From Desulfovibrio sp. (lineage in GTDB: Bacteria; Desulfobacterota; Desulfovibrionia; Desulfovibrionales; Desulfovibrionaceae), in the NCBI GenBank assembly GCA_031275955.1, contig JAISNZ010000222.1, positions 1-6,850 on the forward strand: 6,850 bases of DNA, given 5' to 3'. The notes beneath the pieces were generated by a model. It had not been told where the DNA came from and did not search any database. It saw only the letters and a program-made list of their open reading frames with translations. Shown piece by piece: positions 1-4,662 of this stretch. The first letter of the stretch is position 1. Each line of letters begins with the position of its first letter. A program made the translations under genes and the position numbers.

Positions 1-66
1 ATAGCAAATATAAGCAATAGAAGTTGCATATAATAATTTCAACATGTTACAAATATTTTAAGGCAA
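1..66. other. A+T-rich flank abutting the truncated ABC exporter
   Basis: This stretch is strongly A+T-rich, whereas everything from about position 70 onward is G+C-rich coding sequence. It holds a perfect TATAAT hexamer at 29-34, but no convincing -35 box lies at the right distance. I see no gene of its own. The abrupt change of composition inside an open reading frame (the frame of 24..353 runs through it by chance) suggests a rearrangement junction, where the 5' part of the exporter gene was replaced by foreign or intergenic DNA. The exact joint cannot be fixed from this window. Confidence 0.4.
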
Positions 67-353
67 AGTCCGACAGGCTCCTAGCCGGAGACAGCCGGAT
101 CATGTTCCAGGCTCTGGGCTGGCGCGGGCAACTGGGGGCTGTGTTCCGCGCTCTTCTCATGCTCTATGTCCAGGCCGCCATTACCCTGGCCTTGCTGGCC
201 ACCCTGCTCGCCGTCACGCCCGGGGCGGTGTTTCTGGTCATGGCGGTTATTGCCGGGTTCGCGGCGGGCACATACAAAGCGGTCAAAGCTAAACCGACGC
301 CGCCGGGACAAGAACGGCCGAATACAGCCGCCAGGAAAACAAGGTTTCCATGA
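24..353 (+). pseudogene. 5' fragment of a frameshifted ABC exporter (TM3-TM4 region)
   Basis: The reading frame opens at a TTG at 24, with an internal ATG at 102. Residues from about 20 onward look like the middle of an ABC exporter membrane domain: two hydrophobic segments at about residues 40-60 and 64-82, followed by a basic cytoplasmic stretch (YKAVKAK). After about position 293 this frame loses family resemblance. The +2 frame, closed by a TAA at 290-292, then reads AEYSRQENKVSMNAMSGLRE, a natural continuation into the 350..1510 product. One missing base (or two extra) between about 293 and 325 would explain this. TM1-TM2 are absent and sequence upstream of about 66 is A+T-rich, so the gene is also truncated at its 5' end. 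The stop at 351-353 overlaps the ATG of the next frame (ATGA), so translational coupling is formally possible. I favour a decayed gene over a true small protein. Confidence 0.6.
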
Positions 354-1510
354 ACGCCATGAGCGGCCTGCGCGAGACCCTTATCTACCGCCAGCAGCGG
401 ACGTTTTTCTCTTCCTTCCGCCAGGCCTGCCTGGATTGCCTGCCGGCTCGGGCCTTTCTGGCCACATCCGCCCGCATTCCGGTCTGGGTCCTGGAAAGCG
501 CGGGTTTTTTGGTTATTCCCATAGCCGTGGGGAGCATGTACCTGCTGCAGGACGCCTCCATGACCCGCATTACCGGCACCATCATCATGATCATGCTGGT
601 TGCCTGGCGCGTGCTGCCCTTGCTCAACCGCTCCTTGGGCGCTTTGGTCGAAGTGCGCGCTTTGGTCGACGTGCGCGCTTTGCGCCATGCCGCCCTGGAC
701 TGCCTGGGGCAGGTGCGGGCCGCCCTGGACGATCCGGCGCCGGACCCGCATTTCGCCCTGCGCCAGGGCATAAACTTCAAAGGAGTGAGCTTCCGTTACC
801 CCAAAGCCTCCGGGGATAGTCTGAGCGATCTTGATTTTTTCATCCCCCGCGGCGGGCGGGTGGGGATTATCGGGCCGTCCGGGGCGGGCAAAAGCACCCT
901 GGCCCTCATCCTGAGCGGTCTGGCCCGGCCCACGGGCGGGGCCGTGCTGGCGGACGGGCGCGAGCTTACGCCCGCCGCTCTTGAGGCCTACCGCCTGCGG
1001 GTGGGCTATTTGCCGCAGTCCCCCTACATCATGGCCGGAACCCTGGCGGAAAACGTGGCCTTCAGCCAGTGGGGCAAGCCCTGGGACGAGGAAAGGGTCA
1101 GGCTGGCCTGCCGTATGGCCGAGCTGGACGTGGCCTTTGAGCGCGGGCTGGATATGCCCATAGGCGAGAACGGGGCAGGGCTCTCCGGCGGGCAGGCCCA
1201 GCGCCTTTCCATCGCCCGGGCGCTTTACGCCGACCCTTCCGTGCTCATTCTGGACGAGGCCACCAGCGCCCTGGATACGGGCGTGGAAGCCGCGATCATG
1301 AAGACCCTCTTCGCCCTGCCCCAGAGCATCACCGCCGTTATCATCGCGCACCGCTTAAGCACGGTGGAGCGCTGCGACACCCTGATCCGGCTGGAAAAGG
1401 GCAGGCTTGTGGAAACAGGCCCGCCCGCGCTTGTGCTGCCCGGATATCAGGCTTACCTTGAGGCGTCTTTCGCCTCCTCCGGTTCCAGGGCCGACTATCC
1501 TCACGCCTAA
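350..1510 (+). CDS. ABC exporter C-terminal part: TM5-TM6 plus ATPase domain (truncated)
   Basis: The 386-residue product is the C-terminal two thirds of a half-size ABC exporter of the MsbA/PglK kind, whose usual length is about 580-600 residues. Two hydrophobic segments near residues 44-64 and 75-91 correspond to TM5 and TM6. The nucleotide-binding domain spans about 142-375 and is intact: Walker A GPSGAGKST (175-183), Q-loop Q223, signature LSGGQ (278-282), Walker B VLILDE (298-303), D-loop SALD (306-309) and switch His334. The family uses ATP to move lipids, glycans or peptides across the inner membrane; the substrate cannot be told here. The ATG at 350 lies inside what was probably a longer gene, and the residues just upstream in this frame still look like exporter sequence. 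With TM1-TM2 missing and a frameshift upstream, a working transporter is unlikely, although the ATPase domain shows no stop or motif loss, so decay is recent or this part is still expressed. An 18-bp tandem duplication adds six residues after TM6. Confidence 0.85.
   Translation: MNAMSGLRETLIYRQQRTFFSSFRQACLDCLPARAFLATSARIPVWVLESAGFLVIPIAVGSMYLLQDASMTRITGTIIMIMLVAWRVLPLLNRSLGALVEVRALVDVRALRHAALDCLGQVRAALDDPAPDPHFALRQGINFKGVSFRYPKASGDSLSDLDFFIPRGGRVGIIGPSGAGKSTLALILSGLARPTGGAVLADGRELTPAALEAYRLRVGYLPQSPYIMAGTLAENVAFSQWGKPWDEERVRLACRMAELDVAFERGLDMPIGENGAGLSGGQAQRLSIARALYADPSVLILDEATSALDTGVEAAIMKTLFALPQSITAVIIAHRLSTVERCDTLIRLEKGRLVETGPPALVLPGYQAYLEASFASSGSRADYPHA
639..674 (+). repeat. 18-bp in-frame tandem duplication in the ABC exporter
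   Basis: Two 18-bp units, 639-656 and 657-674, differ at a single base (a versus c at the 14th position), and a partial third start (8 bases) follows at 675-682. They encode LVEVRA followed by LVDVRA in the linker between TM6 and the nucleotide-binding domain. Removing one unit leaves a natural exporter linker, so this looks like a secondary expansion. Confidence 0.75.
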
Positions 1511-1511
1511 A

Positions 1512-1702
1512 CTGAACTTCCAGACTATTTTCGACGTAACTATCTTATTTTACATATATTATAAATTTGAACAGGCTCTTGTAAGCGCTGACCGCAGGTC
1601 GTTTTCAGCAACATCCGAAAATTGCAGGACCTCTGCCAGGCTGTTGTCGTTATTTTCAGGATCGAGCCTTCGGGCCGTTGCCATCTTTGACTGGAAGTTC
1701 AG
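1512..1702. repeat. 12-bp inverted repeats bounding a 191-bp intergenic segment
   Basis: The gap between the exporter stop and the tRNA (1511-1743) holds no convincing gene. CTGAACTTCCAG at 1512-1523 is the exact reverse complement of CTGGAAGTTCAG at 1691-1702, and CAGACTAT occurs in direct orientation at 1521-1528 and 1705-1712. The enclosed DNA has an A+T-rich left part (about 1528-1570) and a mixed right part. On the minus strand it contains one short open frame, 1684 down to 1559 (ATG, 41 codons, TAA), with no clear ribosome-binding site and no family I recognise. The layout resembles a small non-autonomous element or the remains of an insertion, but a 12-bp match could also be chance or a leftover of local duplication. 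No target-site duplication is evident directly outside the repeats. Confidence 0.4.
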
Positions 1703-1743
1703 GTCAGACTATGCGCAAGGTCCGGAGGCCCGGGAAAAATTTC

Positions 1744-1818
1744 TGGAGCGGGAAACGGGATTCGAACCCGCAACTTCAAGCTTGGGAAGCTTGCGCTCTA
1801 CCGTTGAACTATTCCCGC
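1744..1818 (-). tRNA. tRNA-Gly, anticodon CCC
   Basis: Read on the minus strand, this is a complete 75-nt cloverleaf with an encoded CCA end. The acceptor stem GCGGGAA/TTCCCGC pairs fully, with U73 as usual for glycine. The D stem is GTTC/GAGC. The anticodon stem CAAGC/GCTTG encloses the loop TTCCCAA, giving anticodon CCC, which reads GGG codons. The variable loop is five bases, and the T arm is GCGGG-TTCGAAT-CCCGT with one G-U pair. Everything needed for function is present. The 5' end lies 26 nt from the end of a tyrosine-recombinase remnant on the same strand, marking this tRNA as a likely past integration site. I could not assign a clear promoter or terminator. Confidence 0.96.
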
Positions 1819-1844
1819 TTTTTCTATCAATATCACCGTCTTAT

Positions 1845-2156
1845 CTAGCACGCGCTATCTGATGTCTGGACTTGACGTAATTTTTTGCCATAATTCGGTA
1901 TTTCCGGAAGGGCCTCGGCGGCGGCAATTTTTTGCTTCTCAGCAACGTGCTGGTAGTGGTCAAGAAGCATTTTAGAATCATCTCCCATTATAGCCGCTCC
2001 CATTATAGCCGCCACCGTCCCGATGTCAATACCCGCCGCAATGGACTCCAGGGCAAAAGCGCGGCGCAAATCATACGGCCTTATCCGGCGCGTTATCCCA
2101 GCCCGCTTCAAACTGGAGTTTCCCCAAACAGGGCATAATAATTCAACATGCTGATT
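1845..2156 (-). pseudogene. Tyrosine recombinase (phage-type integrase), C-terminal remnant
   Basis: The minus-strand frame is open from an in-frame stop at 2157-2159 to a TAG at 1845-1847; the only practical start inside is a TTG at 2111. The sequence AGITRRIRPYDLRRAFA followed by LLDHYQHV is the end of a tyrosine recombinase catalytic domain: the Arg II box (YDLR) and the catalytic Tyr in DHYQHV are present. The N-terminal domain and the first catalytic Arg are gone, since intact proteins have about 300-400 residues. Further damage is visible: the usual H after LR is R, the usual MGH is MGD so the H/W III catalytic position is lost, and AAIMG is duplicated in tandem. The product cannot be an active recombinase. 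Its position beside tRNA-Gly indicates a former prophage or integrative element, now almost wholly deleted. The 5' truncation lies within about 40 bases of the lysA terminator. Confidence 0.8.
1983..2012 (-). repeat. 15-bp perfect tandem duplication in the integrase remnant
   Basis: TCCCATTATAGCCGC occurs at 1983-1997 and again at 1998-2012 without mismatch. On the minus strand it encodes AAIMG twice, just before the position of the third catalytic His/Trp. Intact relatives are expected to have a single copy (IGTVA-x-MGH), so this is an insertion into a conserved helix. Perfect identity suggests it is younger than the 18-bp duplication in the exporter. Confidence 0.85.
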
Positions 2157-2174
2157 TCAAGTTATTTTTTGTGT

Positions 2175-2193
2175 TAAAAAGCGGAGCGCTTTC
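2175..2193 (-). terminator. Probable rho-independent terminator of lysA
   Basis: On the minus strand, directly after the lysA stop codon, AAAGCG (2192-2187) and CGCTTT (2183-2178) form a 6-bp stem with a three-base loop, followed by a short T run ending at about 2176. The stem is short but correctly placed and followed by U residues. It separates lysA from the integrase scar. Confidence 0.5.
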
Positions 2194-2194
2194 A

Positions 2195-3448
2195 TCAGGC
2201 CGGGAACATCCCAAGGAGGTCTTCTTCCCTTTCCCGGCGGCGGATGAGGCGGGGGGATCCGTCGGCCTGGATGAGGACCTCGGCGGGGCGGAATCGTTGG
2301 GTATAGGAGGAAGACATGGAATAGCCGTAAGCGCCGGCGTCAAGGAGGCCGAGGAGGTCCCGCGTCCTGATTTCGGGTAGGAGGCGGTCTTTGGCCAGGA
2401 TGTCCCCGGTTTCGCAGATATTGCCGACAATGGTCTGGGCGAGGGGGGGGCGGGGGGAGGCGTCGGCGGGATAGATTTCCACATCGTGGAAGGAATCGTA
2501 CATGGCGGGGCGGACAAGGACGTTGAAACCGATGTCAGTGCCCACATAGCGGACGGGGCCGTTGTTTTTGACGGCCTGGACGCGCCCGAGGAGAATGGCG
2601 GATTCCGCGACAACATAGCGGCCGGGCTCAATGATCAAGCGGCCGGAAAAGCCGGTTTCCCGAATCCAGGGTTCCAGAAGGGCATCCAGGCGGCGGCCGG
2701 TTTCAGCGAGATCCAGGCGGGGTTCGGGATCATACTTGTGGTAGGGAATGCCGAAACCTCCGCCGAAATCGAGAATCCGTAAGGGGAGAAAGGGGCGCGC
2801 GGCCTCCAGAAGCCAGGCCAGGGCGTCGAGATAGGGGGCGGGATCAAGGAAAAGGGAGCCCACATGCTGGTTCAGGCCGATGAGGGTGAGGTTGTGCCGG
2901 GCCAGGGCGGCGGCCATGGCCTCAAAGTCCTCGGGGACTACCCCGAACTTGGTGTTTTTGCCGGCGGTGACGACCTTCTGGTGGTGGCCCGCGCCGATGC
3001 CGGGATTCAGGCGGACCATGAGGCCGCCGCCGGGGTTGACGCGGCCGAAGGCCTCGATCTGGGAGACGGAATCAACGCTGACGACCCCGGCATTCCGGGC
3101 GGCGAAGGCCAGTTCCTCCTCAGCGACATTGTTGCAGACGTAGCAGATTTCCTCCCGGGAAAAGCCGGCCGCCCGCAAAAGGGCGACTTCGCCGGGGCTC
3201 ATGGCGTCGGCCTGGAGGCCCTCTTCGCGGATGATGCGCAGGAGATGGAGGTTGCCGTTGGCCTTGGTGGAATAGCAGGGGGTGAACCCGGGCAGGCCGG
3301 ATAGGGCGCGGATGTCCCGGCAGCGTTGGCGCAGGAGGCTTTCATTGTATACATACAGCGGGGAACCGAATTCAGCGGCCAGATTCGCGGGTGTCGTCCG
3401 ACCGAAGAAATGAAGGCGGGAACTGTATGCGGAACGGATCTCGGCCAT
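2195..3448 (-). CDS. lysA: Diaminopimelate decarboxylase (lysine biosynthesis)
   Basis: This 417-residue cytoplasmic PLP enzyme converts meso-2,6-diaminopimelate to L-lysine and CO2, the last step of the DAP pathway. Length and motifs match the family. The N-terminal TIM barrel carries the PLP Schiff-base Lys63 in YSTKANGN, the HVGS motif (His195), the phosphate-binding glycine loop GGGFG (229-233) and EPGR (274-277). The C-terminal beta domain has CETGD (345-349, Cys345 serving the partner active site) and GAYGYSMSS (Tyr374). The family acts as a homodimer. I chose the ATG at 3448 because GGAG lies five bases upstream and MAEIRSAYS matches a normal start; the frame stays open to 3583, but that extension is proline-rich and low in quality. 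It is divergent from the PPIase gene with 249 bp between them, and a terminator follows directly. A C8 tract at 2450-2443 encodes part of Ser-Pro-Arg-Pro-Pro (331-335). Ornithine/arginine decarboxylases share the fold, but the motif set favours LysA. Confidence 0.94.
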   Translation of the reverse strand: MAEIRSAYSSRLHFFGRTTPANLAAEFGSPLYVYNESLLRQRCRDIRALSGLPGFTPCYSTKANGNLHLLRIIREEGLQADAMSPGEVALLRAAGFSREEICYVCNNVAEEELAFAARNAGVVSVDSVSQIEAFGRVNPGGGLMVRLNPGIGAGHHQKVVTAGKNTKFGVVPEDFEAMAAALARHNLTLIGLNQHVGSLFLDPAPYLDALAWLLEAARPFLPLRILDFGGGFGIPYHKYDPEPRLDLAETGRRLDALLEPWIRETGFSGRLIIEPGRYVVAESAILLGRVQAVKNNGPVRYVGTDIGFNVLVRPAMYDSFHDVEIYPADASPRPPLAQTIVGNICETGDILAKDRLLPEIRTRDLLGLLDAGAYGYSMSSSYTQRFRPAEVLIQADGSPRLIRRREREEDLLGMFPA

Positions 3449-3557
3449 GGGTACTCCGTGGTTGTGCGCCGGGGCGCGGTGCGGAAACGGGCAAGCCGAC
3501 GTTACCCGCCGGGGGGCCGGAAAGCAAGAGGGCGGCGTGGAATTTCGCGGCCGCGCA

Positions 3558-3586
3558 TTGACTTTTCCCGCGGGAGATAGCATTCT
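3558..3586 (+). promoter_or_regulatory. Candidate promoter for the FKBP operon
   Basis: TTGACT at 3558-3563 is a good -35 box; CATTCT at 3581-3586, 17 bases on, is a weak -10 (three of six). It would leave a leader of about 105 nt before the ATG at 3698. That leader contains a CTCCGG/CCGGAG stem (3588-3593 with 3605-3610) and no recognised riboswitch. No equally good lysA promoter was seen on the opposite strand of this 249-bp divergent region. Confidence 0.35.
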
Positions 3587-3697
3587 CCTCCGGTCTCAGG
3601 CGATCCGGAGCGCCGGGGCTGGTTTTCCGGGAGGAGCCTCACCAAGAAGGCGGCATGGGCCTGAAGGCCGGGGTCTCAAACCATAAAGGCAATTTCG

Positions 3698-4126
3698 ATG
3701 ACGGCCAAGAGCGGCGACACCCTCCGGGTGCATTATACGGGGAGGCTGTCTGACGGAAGTGAATTTGATTCCTCGCGCGGGCGGGATCCCCTGGAGTTTG
3801 TGCTCGGCCGGGGGATGCTCATTCCGGGTTTTGAGCAGGCCGTGGAAGGGAAGGCGGCGGGCGAGACGGTCAGCGTGACCATTCCGCCGGACAATGCCTA
3901 CGGGCCGCGCAACGAGGGCTTGATCCTGGTCGTGCCCAGGAGCGGGCTTCCCCCGCACATCACGCCCAAGGCGGGGTTGCGTCTGCGGATTGCCCTGGAC
4001 GGGGACGACCTGGAGGCGGTCATCTCCAGGGTCAGCGAGGAAGAGGTGGAGCTGGACGGCAACCACCCCCTGGCGGGGGAAACCCTGCATTTTCAGATAG
4101 AAATCATTGAGATCAAGGCCGGTTGA
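3698..4126 (+). CDS. FKBP-type peptidyl-prolyl cis-trans isomerase, SlyD/SlpA-like
   Basis: This 142-residue cytoplasmic protein catalyses cis-trans isomerisation of X-Pro bonds and, in this family, also acts as a folding chaperone. The FKBP fold is split by an insert-in-flap domain as in SlyD and SlpA. The first FKBP part (about 1-68) has VHYTG (11-15), SEFDSS (21-26), LIPGFEQAVEGK (41-52) and the AYG of the flap (67-69). The insert spans about 70-120. The chain closes with LDGNHPLAGETLHFQIEI (119-136), typical of SlyD-type proteins. There is no signal peptide. The His/Cys-rich metal-binding tail of E. coli SlyD is absent, so nickel delivery is unlikely to be its role. The ATG at 3698 is preceded by a weak AAGG about eight bases upstream, and the N-terminus aligns with the family there. 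It is followed after 12 nt by a co-directional small gene, suggesting co-transcription. Confidence 0.92.
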   Translation: MTAKSGDTLRVHYTGRLSDGSEFDSSRGRDPLEFVLGRGMLIPGFEQAVEGKAAGETVSVTIPPDNAYGPRNEGLILVVPRSGLPPHITPKAGLRLRIALDGDDLEAVISRVSEEEVELDGNHPLAGETLHFQIEIIEIKAG

Positions 4127-4138
4127 GGCTTTCCCGCC

Positions 4139-4534
4139 ATGACGGAGCAGGACGAGAAAGAGCTTTCCCGGGTGGCCCACCTGGACATCGACTGGGAACT
4201 GACCCCGGAGGACGCGGTCCTGCTCCATATGGAGCAGGATGAAAGCCACGGCCATCTTTTCCTGCCGGCGGTGGGGCGGCCGGAGGACAGTTCCCGCTAT
4301 TTTGTGGTGGACACCTGTTACGATCCGCCCGTCATCCGCCTGCAGGAGCGCAGCCGCGTTGTGCTGAACGCCCTTCTGACCTTTCCCGTTCCCGAGGCTT
4401 TGCGTCCTGCTGTGCGCGCCCGCCTGGGCGCCGATCGGGGGACCTTTGCGCCTCCTCCTGAAGTCCTGGCCTGGCTGCGGCAGGCCATGGACCGGCTTTC
4501 CCGCGGACGGCGGGCGGAGGAAAAGGCGTCTTGA
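4139..4534 (+). CDS. Conserved-looking 131-aa protein of unknown function
   Basis: The protein is soluble, with no signal peptide or membrane segment. The N-terminus is acidic (TEQDEKEL), followed by a WELTPEDAVLLHMEQDE segment, a beta-rich middle with YFVVDTCYDPPVIRL, and a C-terminal part (about 85-125) that should be largely helical with many Arg and Ala. The single Cys (about residue 60) lies in VDTCYD. From memory it resembles a small uncharacterised family seen in Desulfovibrio (the DVU0772-type proteins), but I cannot verify this and give no function. A GAGG ten bases before the ATG serves as ribosome-binding site. It starts 12 nt after the PPIase stop, so the two are probably one transcript. 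Its stop codon (4532-4534) lies inside the -35 box of the promoter for the next gene. Coding quality is good: the third-position G+C is like that of its neighbours and the product is not a shadow of another gene. Confidence 0.75.
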   Translation: MTEQDEKELSRVAHLDIDWELTPEDAVLLHMEQDESHGHLFLPAVGRPEDSSRYFVVDTCYDPPVIRLQERSRVVLNALLTFPVPEALRPAVRARLGADRGTFAPPPEVLAWLRQAMDRLSRGRRAEEKAS

Positions 4535-4560
4535 CAAAAAAGCCGCGGAGTTTCTAGAGT
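4531..4560 (+). promoter_or_regulatory. Sigma70-type promoter for the EF-G-like gene
   Basis: A perfect TTGACA at 4531-4536 is followed, after an 18-base spacer, by TAGAGT (4555-4560, four of six matches to TATAAT). The spacer begins with an A-run. Transcription would start near 4567, giving a leader of about 96 nt. The -35 box overlaps the TGA of the preceding gene, so the EF-G-like gene can be transcribed independently of the PPIase pair. Confidence 0.65.
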
Positions 4561-4566
4561 ACTTCC

Positions 4567-4603
4567 GGCCGGGTCGCTCCGGGGGAAATCTCCGCGCCCG
4601 GCC
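4567..4603 (+). promoter_or_regulatory. Inverted repeat at the start of the EF-G-like leader
   Basis: GGCCGGG (4567-4573) pairs perfectly with CCCGGCC (4597-4603), forming a 7-bp G+C stem around a 23-base interior that can fold further. It begins at the predicted transcription start. There is no U run after it, so it is not a plain terminator; it could stabilise the 5' end of the message or be a protein-binding site. It does not match a riboswitch I know. Confidence 0.35.
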
Positions 4604-4662
4604 TTCTCGCGGTCCAGGCCCCCTTTGTCCGGGGCACGACTTTCTTACTCCAGGAGCACTGT

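Noticed and set aside
285..353. Programmed -1 ribosomal frameshift joining the two exporter frames
   Set aside because: No slippery heptamer or following stem fits in the window of the frame change, and the gene is also truncated at its 5' end, so a mutation is more likely.
164..1351. 395-codon minus-strand ORF opposite the ABC exporter
   Set aside because: It is a shadow of the plus-strand gene in G+C-rich DNA: low-complexity Gly/Gln/His-rich product, no motifs, while the plus strand has all ABC ATPase motifs.
1559..1684. 41-codon minus-strand ORF as a real small gene
   Set aside because: It has no clear ribosome-binding site, no recognised family and lies inside an A+T-mixed scar; kept only as part of the inverted-repeat segment.
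1407..1862. Plus-strand 151-codon ORF across the exporter end and the tRNA
   Set aside because: It contains RETGFEPATSSLGS, the well-known spurious translation of the antisense strand of a tRNA-Gly gene; the rest overlaps the exporter in another frame.
3449..3583. N-terminal extension of LysA by 45 residues
   Set aside because: The added residues are Pro/Arg-rich and unlike the family, whereas the ATG at 3448 has a GGAG at proper spacing.
3596..4537. 313-codon minus-strand ORF opposite the PPIase and 131-aa genes
   Set aside because: It is antisense to two well-supported genes and their leader, and the product has no recognisable domain.
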